From Nitrospirota bacterium (GTDB taxonomy: Bacteria > Nitrospirota > Nitrospiria > Nitrospirales > Nitrospiraceae): a stretch of 64,000 nt of DNA. The notes beneath the pieces are model-generated. The model did not search any database. It saw only the letters and a list, made by a program, of their open reading frames with translations, and was not told where the DNA came from. Position numbers and translations under genes: made by a program. How positions within the stretch are numbered: position 1 is the first letter of the stretch; the number at the start of each line of letters is the position of its first letter. The stretch lies in the NCBI GenBank assembly GCA_016219645.1, contig JACRLR010000061.1:17322-81321 (forward strand), read 5' to 3'. This document shows, piece by piece, positions 40,365 through 46,973 of the stretch.

Positions 40365-40454
40365 GGGCAGCCTGGCCGTCCTCCTGCTCGCGGAACGCGC
40401 ACGATCAGAATGTGCTCGTTCGACGCGCGCAATCGAGGATCGACCAGGCTACCC
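40365..40454. repeat. palindromic element with conserved core (copy 2)
   Basis: Arms of about 20 bases (40365-40384, GGGCAGCCTGGCCGTCC, and 40434-40454, three mismatches) enclose a core at 40385-40433 that closely matches 24212-24261, with GCGCACGATCAGAATGTGCT. The arms are unrelated to those of copy 1. A truncated third core begins at about 40329. Confidence 0.75.
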
Positions 40455-40559
40455 TGTTCCTTCGGCAAAGTTCGCTTTGAGTCCTGGCACACCTACTTGA
40501 AGTCCCGGCCGGTTCCTGACACCATTCTGAATCCGAACGCTCGGAACCGGAAGGGGTCC

Positions 40560-42224
40560 ATGGCAGAGGACAAACCGCAGAGTGCGGAAGAGGCTGAACT
40601 TAGAGCCGCCATCGAGGCCGTACTGAGTTCTCCCAGTGACAAGAAACTGGTGATTGCCGGCCCGGGTACCGGCAAGACAACTCTCTTCAAGCAGCTGCTC
40701 GAACTCGCGCCTGGAGAGCCCAATCAGCGGATCGTCCTCACGTTTATCAACAATCTCAAGGATGATCTGGAGGACGATCTGGGCGGACTGGCTCAGGTAT
40801 TCACACTTCACTCGTACTGTCTGGGCCTACTACACCGAGACCCGGCACTCAGAGGTTCGCTTTCGCCAGGCTTTCGCTGTTTCCCCGGGCTTGCGAGCCT
40901 CATCGCAGAAGACTGGGAACTCATCAAGGAAAACGATGCACCGCAGTTCGTAGCTGAAATGCGCGCGCGCTCAGCGGAGAACCAGATTCCGTTCTACCTA
41001 GCTCGCGGCGAATACTACGACGCAGTTGATTTTGACGACACCGTGTACCGGGCGTACGAGGGTCTATCCTCCGGGCGTGCTACGCTCGACAGCTACGACC
41101 TTGTACTGATTGATGAGTACCAGGACTTCAACGCGCTTGAGGCGGGAGTCATCGACGCCTTGGCTAAGTGTAGCCCCATCTTGATCGCCGGTGATGATGA
41201 CCAGGCGCTATACAGTCGACTGCGTGATGCGAGTTGGGACCACATCCGACTCCTTAGCAAAGCCGGAGAGTACGAGGTCTTCAAGCTTCCGTTCTGCATG
41301 CGGTGTCCCAAGGTCGTCGTCGATGCAGTCAACGATGTTCTGACCAAGGCCGAAGAGTTAGACAGGCTTGAAGGGAGGATCAAGAAGCCCTACAAACACT
41401 TTCCTCCCGCTAAGGGAGCCGATAGCGCGAAGTATCCCAAGATTGCGCACGTAGAGACGTCGGTCCAGAGACAGGGCGCGAACTATATGGGGCGCTACCT
41501 TGCGCAGGCGGTTGCTCAAATCCCAGCGGATGAGGTTGAAGCTGCCACTTGCGGCGGATACCCTGCGGCATTGGTCATCGTGGCACAACCCTACCGTGAT
41601 CAAATCGTCAGTCATCTTGAAGGCGCGGGATACGTTGTCGACAGGAGGCGCGACTCCGATAGCAAGTTCGGTCGGGAAGCGGGCCTCTCGATTCTCAAAG
41701 TGGATCGGGTCTCCAACCTTGGATGGCGAATTGTACTCGGCGCAGACGCGCCTTCCTTTCTTAAGGATGCTGTTGTCGCAACGGCAGGTGGCTCGAGGCG
41801 TCTTGTCGACGTACTCTCAGATGAGTACCGCGAGAGCGTGCTGGCTGAGGTCGATGCGTACGAGCAACCAGAAGAGGTAGGGGCTGACGCAGAGACTCAC
41901 GCTCCAGCGGATGTCCCTGCTGTCAAAGTGACTTCCTTTGAGGGAGCCAAGGGCCTCTCCGCACAACACGTGTACATCGTTGGTCTGCACAATGGCGAAT
42001 TGCCATATGATCAAGCTTCAATCAAGGACATCGAGATATGCAAGTTCGTGGTAGGCCTTACCCGCACACGCAAAAAGTGCACTCTAATCCGCACCCAGAA
42101 CTTCGGTGGCAACTGGAAGTTGCCTTCCACCTTTATCTCGTGGGTCGATCCTGCTCGTCTGGAGTTCATCAAGATTGACGCACAGTATTGGAAGCAGCAG
42201 GCGAAAGAGGCATCTGAGAACTGA
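40560..42224 (+). CDS. UvrD/PcrA-like SF1 helicase or ATPase
   Basis: The 554-residue protein has Walker A AGPGTGKTTL at about residues 37-46, motif II LVLIDEYQDF, motif III GDDDQALYSR, and late motifs FEGAKGLSAQHVYIVGLH and FVVGLTRTRKKC. These define a UvrD-family superfamily I translocase; accessory 1B/2B regions are short. ATG 40560 follows GGAAGGGG; a longer frame through the repeats is rejected. It stands alone in an island with toxin-antitoxin genes and repeats. Size and type recall GajB-like defence helicases, but no nuclease partner adjoins, so a defence role is unproven. Confidence 0.8.
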   Translation: MAEDKPQSAEEAELRAAIEAVLSSPSDKKLVIAGPGTGKTTLFKQLLELAPGEPNQRIVLTFINNLKDDLEDDLGGLAQVFTLHSYCLGLLHRDPALRGSLSPGFRCFPGLASLIAEDWELIKENDAPQFVAEMRARSAENQIPFYLARGEYYDAVDFDDTVYRAYEGLSSGRATLDSYDLVLIDEYQDFNALEAGVIDALAKCSPILIAGDDDQALYSRLRDASWDHIRLLSKAGEYEVFKLPFCMRCPKVVVDAVNDVLTKAEELDRLEGRIKKPYKHFPPAKGADSAKYPKIAHVETSVQRQGANYMGRYLAQAVAQIPADEVEAATCGGYPAALVIVAQPYRDQIVSHLEGAGYVVDRRRDSDSKFGREAGLSILKVDRVSNLGWRIVLGADAPSFLKDAVVATAGGSRRLVDVLSDEYRESVLAEVDAYEQPEEVGADAETHAPADVPAVKVTSFEGAKGLSAQHVYIVGLHNGELPYDQASIKDIEICKFVVGLTRTRKKCTLIRTQNFGGNWKLPSTFISWVDPARLEFIKIDAQYWKQQAKEASEN

Positions 42225-42230
42225 CAGAGA

Positions 42231-42533
42231 AAGAAAAGGGGTCAGGAATCTTTTCCAGCCTAATTCGCTCTCTCTACCCATCTGCATCCACTCCGAGCGC
42301 TGGCATGCTGCCGCGCGACCTCACCGGAAGAACGGGGACCCACCGAGGCTTGGCGGAGAAGGAAAGCTGGAACTGACCGAAGATTGCGATCGTGTGATCG
42401 CAACTGAGGGAATTCCAGAAGGCTTCCGCTCGGCCAAGCCCGGAAGGGTCGTTCTGGGAGGTGGGGAGCAGCGGCGGCATGCCAGCGCTCGTCGTCCCTC
42501 CTAAGGGCTGAAAAAAGTTCCAGGAACCATTGA
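42231..42533. repeat. nested palindromic element (REP/RAYT-like ends)
   Basis: The outer ends are related in inverted orientation: GGGGTCAGGAATCTTTT at 42238-42254 and the complement of GGTTCCTGGAACTTTTTTC near 42510-42530. Inside, 42296-42489 is a long imperfect palindrome with 19-base ends (AGCGCTGGCATGCTGCCGC on the left) and a central hairpin TTGCGATC/GATCGCAA at 42384-42403. Ends of this GGGGTCAG type resemble sequences mobilised by REP-associated tyrosine transposases, but no transposase is in the window. Most of 42225-42675 is this element. Confidence 0.65.
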
Positions 42534-42638
42534 TTTGCCCGAAAGAAGGGGGTGGCACCGGGCGCAGCGAGGCGGCTCGCGGCCGCTCGTTGAGTCGGTG
42601 CCCGGCGGGTTAGTTCAGGCGTTAGGTGTGCGGGACAC

Positions 42639-42667
42639 TTGCAGACACATACGAATATTCGTATAAT
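42639..42667 (+). promoter_or_regulatory. promoter and palindromic operator of toxin-antitoxin pair 1
   Basis: TTGCAG (42639-42644) and TATAAT (42662-42667) are spaced by 17 bases. A perfect 16-base palindrome ATACGAATATTCGTAT (42649-42664) overlaps the spacer and -10 element, as expected for autorepression by the antitoxin. The predicted transcription start falls at about 42674, at or next to the toxin ATG (42676), and there is no ribosome-binding site. Confidence 0.75.
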
Positions 42668-42675
42668 CCATTTCG

Positions 42676-42999
42676 ATGAAACCGCTCCGCTTTCTCGGCA
42701 CAGCTTGTCGTGACTTAGCGGCCTTTCCCGAGTTGGTGCGTCGACAAGCCGGATACGAGTTGTTCATGGTGCAAGTCGGGCGTGAACCATTAGACTTCAA
42801 GCCGCTTCCGACCGTTGGATCTGGCGCGTACGAGATTCGAATACGAGATGCCGCCGGTGCGTTCCGCGTCGTATACGTGGCCAAGTTCGAGAAAGCGGTT
42901 TACGTCTTGCACGCTTTTCAGAAGAAGACCCCAAAGACGTCACGGGCGAACATTGATCTGGCAGTGCAGCGTTACAAGTTAATCGGAGGGCAGTCATGA
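42676..42999 (+). CDS. RelE/HigB-type toxin (Gp49-like)
   Basis: The 107-residue protein has the fold features of phage Gp49-like/HigB toxins: MKPLRFLGTACRDLAAFP at the start, YEIRIRDAAGAFRVVYVAKF in the middle, and VYVLHAFQKKTPKTSRANID at the end, where the FxKKTxKT segment is a family hallmark. Such toxins cleave ribosome-bound mRNA. It overlaps the antitoxin by 4 bases (ATGA), toxin first, the HigBA order. It appears to be translated from a leaderless mRNA. Confidence 0.88.
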   Translation: MKPLRFLGTACRDLAAFPELVRRQAGYELFMVQVGREPLDFKPLPTVGSGAYEIRIRDAAGAFRVVYVAKFEKAVYVLHAFQKKTPKTSRANIDLAVQRYKLIGGQS

Positions 43000-43289
43000 A
43001 GAAAAAACAAGCACGGCAAGTGAAGGGCGCAAACAATGTGTTCCTTGATCTCGGCTTCCCACCGCATGAGGCGGCTGTGATGCTCTTGCGTTGCGAGTTG
43101 GCCGAAGCGCTACGTCAATGGATGGACCGTGAGGCAATTACCCAGGTGGAAGCCGCCAAGCGCCTTGGCGTGGTCCAGCCCCGCATCTCCGAGATTGCGT
43201 GCAACAAGGTTGACAAGCTGTCTCTGGACTACCTCGTGGGCCTGTGCGCAAAGGCTGGTGTCTCAGTCGCCGTGAAATTGGCCGCCTGA
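42996..43289 (+). CDS. XRE-type antitoxin of pair 1
   Basis: The 97-residue protein has a helix-turn-helix at about residues 40-85 (ALRQWMDREAITQVEAAKRL, then VVQPRISEI), a pattern usual for antitoxins paired with Gp49-like toxins. It neutralises the upstream toxin and is the likely repressor acting at the palindrome at 42649-42664. Stop and start overlap with the toxin gene by 4 bases. Confidence 0.88.
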   Translation: MKKKQARQVKGANNVFLDLGFPPHEAAVMLLRCELAEALRQWMDREAITQVEAAKRLGVVQPRISEIACNKVDKLSLDYLVGLCAKAGVSVAVKLAA

Positions 43290-43432
43290 CTCGTCGCCTA
43301 ACCAACAGCTTGAGACCGGCGTTGAAGACGCGGCTTAGCCTTCTCGTTAACCCTGCAAATGTGTATGTAAGATTGGCGCTCAGCAAAGAATACATTCAAG
43401 TAAAGAAGAGAACACGAACCGTTGATTGCTTC

Positions 43433-43545
43433 GAGCACTGGCCTGCTGCCGCGCGACCTCGCCGGAGGAACGGGGACCCACCGAGGATTAGCTGAGAAGG
43501 AAAGCTGGAACTGACTGAAGATTGCGATCGAAGGATCGCAGCTGG
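43433..43545. repeat. half copy of the 42296-42489 palindrome
   Basis: This matches the left arm and centre of the element at 42296-42489: CTGCTGCCGCGCGACCTC, AACGGGGACCCACCGAGG, and the central TTGCGATC/GATCGCA hairpin, then stops. A GGGGTCAGACCCC hairpin follows at 43558-43570. These repeats occupy most of the gap 43290-43646. Confidence 0.7.
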
Positions 43546-43611
43546 GGGGGGGAGAAAGGGGTCAGACCCCTATAAATTTGCTCCGCCGCTGCTCCGCGGG
43601 GCCGGTAGACC

Positions 43612-43640
43612 TTGTTGCGTAATGCGCAACATGCTATATC
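43612..43640 (+). promoter_or_regulatory. promoter and operator of toxin-antitoxin pair 2
   Basis: TTGTTG (43612-43617) and TATATC (43635-43640) are 17 bases apart. An inverted repeat GTTGCG-TAATG-CGCAAC (43615-43631) lies between them, a likely HigA operator. The predicted transcription start coincides with the GTG start codon at 43647. Confidence 0.6.
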
Positions 43641-43646
43641 TTGCAT

Positions 43647-43925
43647 GTGATCCAGTCATTCCGACACAAGGGGCTGAGGAAGTTCTTTGAGTCGGGGAGC
43701 GCGGCGGGTATCCAGCCGCACCACTCCAAGCGCCTGCGTATGCTTTTAGCAGCCCTGGACACGGCTCTGTCTATTGAGGACATGAGTGTTCCAGGATTCC
43801 GACTACATCCCTTGAAGGGATCGGAGCGCGGTCGATGGTCTGTGTGGGTAAATGGAAGCTGGCGCTTAACGTTTACATTCAAAGACGGACACGCCTACGT
43901 CTTGGATTATGAGGACTACCACTAA
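43647..43925 (+). CDS. higB: HigB toxin, RelE/ParE family
   Basis: From GTG 43647 the 92-residue protein starts VIQSFRHKGLRKFFESGS, the classic HigB N-terminus, and continues GIQPHHSKRLRMLLAALD and SVWVNGSWRLTFTFKDGHAY, close to ribosome-dependent mRNA interferases. GTG is preferred to the upstream TTG at 43641 because it begins at the family start and coincides with the predicted transcript 5' end. The HigA gene begins one base after its stop. Confidence 0.92.
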   Translation: MIQSFRHKGLRKFFESGSAAGIQPHHSKRLRMLLAALDTALSIEDMSVPGFRLHPLKGSERGRWSVWVNGSWRLTFTFKDGHAYVLDYEDYH

Positions 43926-43926
43926 A

Positions 43927-44220
43927 ATGGCTATGCACAATCCTCCCCATCCCGGCGAGTTCATCATCCAGGCCTATCTGGAACCCAACAATCTGAGCGG
44001 CCGCGAGCTGGCCGGGAAGCTTGGTGTGGCTGCGTCGACCCTGAATCGCATTCTTACTGGTACGAGCCGTATCAGCCCTGAAATGGCGCTACGCCTTTCC
44101 AAGGCGCTTGGCCGTACTCCAGAGAGTTGGCTTGCCATGCAGTACAACCACGATCTCTGGCGAGCCAGGCAGCATGTCAAGCTCGGCAAGGTCGGAAAAG
44201 TCAGGCTAACAGCGGCCTAA
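43927..44220 (+). CDS. higA: HigA antitoxin, XRE family
   Basis: The protein from ATG 43927 contains NPPHPGEFIIQAYLEPNNLS, GRELAGKLGVAASTLNRILT and ISPEMALRLSKALGRTPESW, the standard HigA antitoxin blocks with a helix-turn-helix at about residues 20-65. It neutralises HigB and should repress the pair at the GTTGCG inverted repeat. An upstream in-frame ATG (43909) overlapping higB is less likely. Confidence 0.93.
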   Translation: MAMHNPPHPGEFIIQAYLEPNNLSGRELAGKLGVAASTLNRILTGTSRISPEMALRLSKALGRTPESWLAMQYNHDLWRARQHVKLGKVGKVRLTAA

Positions 44221-44248
44221 CAGGCGCTTCACGATAGACATGGTAACT

Positions 44249-44485
44249 ATGAAAGCGAAGAGTCTCGATAAGATGTTTCAGGATGGGAAAGACATTACAC
44301 CTCATCTTGCCCTCTCGAAGGCCCGTCGCCCTGGGCATGAACAGAGACGCGTGAACGTCGATTTTCCCAATTGGATCATCGAGTCGCTGGATGCTCAGGC
44401 AAGCCGTCTTGGGGTAACGAGGCAATCGATTATCAAGATGTGGATTGCCGAGCGATTGAAGGAAGAAGTGAGGAAAGCCAGCTAA
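44249..44485 (+). CDS. CopG/BrnA-like antitoxin without a toxin
   Basis: The 78-residue protein has the ribbon-helix-helix region RRVNVDFPNWIIESLDAQAS followed by RLGVTRQSIIKMWIAERL, and a lead DITPHLALSKARRPG typical of BrnA-type CopG antitoxins. BrnA is normally preceded by the BrnT toxin; here the upstream gene is higA, so the toxin appears lost. It lies 28 bases after higA and may be transcribed with it. Confidence 0.8.
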   Translation: MKAKSLDKMFQDGKDITPHLALSKARRPGHEQRRVNVDFPNWIIESLDAQASRLGVTRQSIIKMWIAERLKEEVRKAS

Positions 44486-44538
44486 CTACCGGCGGGAGAA
44501 TTCTGACAAGCCTCAGAGGAGAACAAGATGAAAAAGTA

Positions 44539-44602
44539 GGGGCATTCTGATTTTCTTGAGGTCTGATTCGAGCGCCAGTCAGCAACAATTCAGAATGTCC
44601 CC
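44539..44602. repeat. inverted repeat, GGGGxCATTCTGA type
   Basis: GGGGCATTCTGA (44539-44550) is mirrored by TCAGAATGTCCCC (44590-44602). The arms are of the same general class as the GGGGTCAG hairpins at 42238 and 43558. It ends the repeat-rich island. Confidence 0.6.
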
Positions 44603-44662
44603 GTTCCCGTACACGGGGCAAGGCCTGAAGATCAGCAAGATATTCGTCCGGAGAAAGCTGAG

Positions 44663-45094
44663 ATGATGAGGTATCCACGGAGCCCGAAAGTCCTCCTCGG
44701 TGGCATTGCCCACTTGGGGCGGTTTATCGACAAGATTCGTCTGCGGCATGAGGGTCAGATTCAGGACTACAACTACATCACAGTTGGGTTCGACAAGTAC
44801 CTGGTCGATTTTCTGCAAATCGATCCGAAGGCCTTTGAGCAGTTAGTATTGGCCGGTGGAACGGATGAAGAATTGCTGGCCTGGGTGAGGGGCAATAGTC
44901 GAAAACCGTCGGAGGAAGAAATCTCGCAATGGTCGCAGGGGCTTCTGTCCTCCGGTCCTAAAGATGACGCCGCGCGCCAGCGGTTTCAGGGTCGTCTGCA
45001 AGAAGTGGCGACAAAGCGTGGCGTGGCGGTCGGTTCCCTTCCTCCTGTCTCTACCTGGGCCGATGTGATCGAACTCGATGAAGGGCGATTATAG
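44663..45094 (+). CDS. DUF5069 domain protein
   Basis: The 143-residue protein begins MMRYPRSPKVLLGGIAHLGR followed by FIDKIRLRHEGQIQDYNY, the opening of the DUF5069 family, with FLQIDPKAFEQLVLAGGTDE further on. The function is not known. ATG 44663 follows GGAGAAAGCTG. Codon use and isolation do not tie it to the toxin-antitoxin island. Confidence 0.82.
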   Translation: MMRYPRSPKVLLGGIAHLGRFIDKIRLRHEGQIQDYNYITVGFDKYLVDFLQIDPKAFEQLVLAGGTDEELLAWVRGNSRKPSEEEISQWSQGLLSSGPKDDAARQRFQGRLQEVATKRGVAVGSLPPVSTWADVIELDEGRL

Positions 45095-45098
45095 TTGG

Positions 45099-45171
45099 TC
45101 CTCCCTGTAGCATCGTACTTGCTTTGGTCAGGACGATGCCACGTTAACGGTCACACCTAATTCAGGGAGGA
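45099..45171 (+). promoter_or_regulatory. leader structure covering the ribosome-binding site
   Basis: TCCTCCCTG (45099-45107) is perfectly complementary to CAGGGAGGA (45163-45171), which contains the ribosome-binding site of the gene at 45177. An inner 7-bp stem GCATCGT/ACGATGC (45110-45116 with 45133-45139) nests inside. In RNA this would hide the ribosome-binding site. Confidence 0.55.
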
Positions 45172-45176
45172 TCAGT

Positions 45177-45554
45177 ATGATCAGGACCGTAGCTTCATTG
45201 ACGGCTGCCGCAGTGTTGTGCGCGTTTACGATCGCGTTGGCGCAAGAGCCTACTCCGGCTTCAGTGCCGGAGGCGACTACCTCGGCTTCTGTTCAGACTC
45301 CGGCTGTGGAAGGGGAGAAGAAGGGCGACAAGCATGAGATGAATGGCAAGCACGACGGGAAGGGCAAGGGGAAAGGCAAAGGGAAAGGGCACGGAAAAAA
45401 GCGCGGTTTGGAGCGGGCCGACGAAGCAGCCGGCGAACATGGAAAGCATGGTCGTGAGAAGGCTCGAGGCCATGGGAGGCACAAAGATCGGGAGAAGCAC
45501 GGTAAAAAGGAGAAGCACGAAGACGGTGAGCAGAACGAACACGAGAAGAACTAA
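45177..45554 (+). CDS. exported Lys/His/Gly/Glu-rich low-complexity protein
   Basis: The 125-residue precursor has a signal peptide (about 1-22, ending ALAQ) followed by a short Ala/Thr/Pro stretch and then about 75 residues almost entirely of Lys, Gly, His, Glu, Arg and Asp (GKGKGKGKGKGHGKKRG and repeated EKHGK and HGRHKD units). It is probably disordered in the periplasm; histidine clusters suggest metal or polyanion binding, as inference. ATG 45177 follows CAGGGAGGATCAGT. The ribosome-binding site is part of an inverted repeat. Confidence 0.75.
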   Translation: MIRTVASLTAAAVLCAFTIALAQEPTPASVPEATTSASVQTPAVEGEKKGDKHEMNGKHDGKGKGKGKGKGHGKKRGLERADEAAGEHGKHGREKARGHGRHKDREKHGKKEKHEDGEQNEHEKN

Positions 45555-45628
45555 TCGATAGCGTCATGCGGGCACATAGGCTCGTAGCAAGGCGGCCGGT
45601 CCATAGGGGCCGACCGCCTTCGTGCTTT

Positions 45629-45754
45629 AGCAGAATGCTGAAAAAGTCCGCCAGCATCGTTCTCGCATCGCTCAGAGGCTCAACGTACCGAAGCGTACGC
45701 CTCGCCTCTTCGCTCGCTGCGGCCTTGCTGGACGGCCTTTTTGAGCATCCTGCT
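45629..45754. repeat. palindromic dispersed repeat, GTCCGCCAGC family (copy 3)
   Basis: The shortest and cleanest copy, about 126 bases. The arm AGCAGAATGCTGAAAAAGTC at 45629-45648 (continuing CGCCAGC) is mirrored by GACGGCCTTTTTGAGCATCC ending at 45750. The interior CTCAGAGGCTCAACGTACCG is shared with 16091-16269. It fills the gap between the low-complexity protein and the PilZ gene. Confidence 0.8.
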
Positions 45755-45845
45755 GGCAAACAACTTTTCTGTCGTTCGCGAGTCTCGTGCAAATAGCGAG
45801 ATACACCTGTATTCCGATTTTGATGGGTCTCTGTGTCAGAAAAGG

Positions 45846-46211
45846 CTATGAGCTGACCGCGCTCAGCGTCGATGCCGCGTGGTGAGGGGGCGTATGTATC
45901 GCCGGCTGTGGCAGGACTCCGACAAGCTCCGTGACTCGTTCACGGTCTCCCTGACTATACCGGAGAAACTCTACTCCGCAGTGGCCGTCTTTACACCAGC
46001 GAACCACCGATACCTCAACTGCCAGGGGGATTGGTTCGTGAGCAACGGCGATTTGCAGCGCGACATAGGCTCCTGCACTCAAGGCAATGTTGCTACGTAT
46101 CTTGCAACCAGTGGGCGAGAGGTCGAGTAAGACCCCCTCTCCTGCACCGGTATCGCTCTGGATACTGGCAGGGTATCCGACTGGCACTCGCGGGCGACAT
46201 CGTGGCTGCAC
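45846..46211 (-). CDS. PilZ-domain protein (candidate c-di-GMP receptor)
   Basis: The 121-residue protein starts QPRCRPRVPVGYPASIQSD and has GVLLDLSPTGCKIRSN and CGVEFLRYSQGDRERV, the strands and motifs of a PilZ domain. The RxxxR-type N-terminal motif is present as RCRPRVPV and the D/NxSxxG motif as DLSPTG. Start GTG 46211 with GGAGA upstream. It belongs to a small-PilZ type that also occurs at 51658; the target is unknown. Confidence 0.82.
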   Translation of the reverse strand: MQPRCRPRVPVGYPASIQSDTGAGEGVLLDLSPTGCKIRSNIALSAGAYVALQIAVAHEPIPLAVEVSVVRWCKDGHCGVEFLRYSQGDRERVTELVGVLPQPAIHTPPHHAASTLSAVSS

Positions 46212-46313
46212 GGCTACATTCTCCGGGATGAAATGGTACCTACCGTATCGGTAGAGCCACAGAAAACTTGATGAGCGGATGACAGACTGAGGAGCTGTGT
46301 CTGTGGCCGTAAG

Positions 46314-46838
46314 TTAATCGGCCCACCCATCACCGACTTGTGGAATTCCCGTCTGACGCACTGCCAGGCCCGCAATATTCTCGGCCGAAGGCGGAGGCGC
46401 CTGAAGAGCCTGTCGTATAAGTGCGACCAGGGCTTGCTGCTCGAACGGTTTGGGAAGAAATGGGAGGTCTCCCCGGCGTATTCCGTACCCCGCCAAATCG
46501 TGGTCGATATTGCCGGACATGAGGATCACTCGCAGGTCTTTTCGTATGTGGAGAGCTCTGACAGCCAGCTCATGGCCATGCACGTGGGGAAATTGATTGG
46601 AACTTGAGGCCAATTGAAAGCCCTGCGGAGGCAGAACAAGGTCTGTGAGCAGCAGATCTATAGGCCCCTCGTACTGCGTGCACAGTTTGAGAGCATCTGA
46701 ACTGTCGTCGGTCACGAGGACTGTAAAGCCGGCCTGCTGAAGTATTGCTCTGCATAGCTTCGTGATGGACGGCTCATCATCGACCACCAGGATGGTGGGG
46801 GATGCGGATTGAGGGGCTGTGTCCTGCGGTCCTGGCAT
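46314..46838 (-). CDS. single-domain response regulator
   Basis: The 174-residue protein is a CheY-like receiver at about residues 15-140: TILVVDDEPSITKLC with the acidic pair, the acceptor Asp in LLLTDLVLP, the Thr/Ser switch in VILMSGN, and Lys in FLPKPF. A 10-residue insertion after LVLPPQG (about 80-95) is unusual. The C-terminal tail has no output domain. ATG 46838 follows AAGGA. It may relay phosphate to an unlinked partner. Confidence 0.85.
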   Translation of the reverse strand: MPGPQDTAPQSASPTILVVDDEPSITKLCRAILQQAGFTVLVTDDSSDALKLCTQYEGPIDLLLTDLVLPPQGFQLASSSNQFPHVHGHELAVRALHIRKDLRVILMSGNIDHDLAGYGIRRGDLPFLPKPFEQQALVALIRQALQAPPPSAENIAGLAVRQTGIPQVGDGWAD

Positions 46839-46973
46839 GGTGAAATTCCTTCACTGCAGCATAGTACTGGAGAGAGCCTCTGGCGAGAGAATAGACGATT
46901 TTGGCAGCATGGATCGGGGTGGGTGGAGGGGCGTCTGTTGGGCTGACAGGTTGCTCGAGGCAGAATCGAGCGA

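Noticed and set aside
40560..42224. Gabija defence system
   Set aside because: The helicase resembles GajB in type and size, but no GajA-like TOPRIM/ATPase gene is adjacent on either side.
42605..44225. Integron-like attC sites around the toxin-antitoxin genes (GTTAGGT near 42621, GCCTAAC near 43297 and 44215)
   Set aside because: Only single core-like heptamers were found; no complete R''-L''-L'-R' set, no paired spacing and no integrase gene in the window. Cassette origin remains possible but is unsupported.
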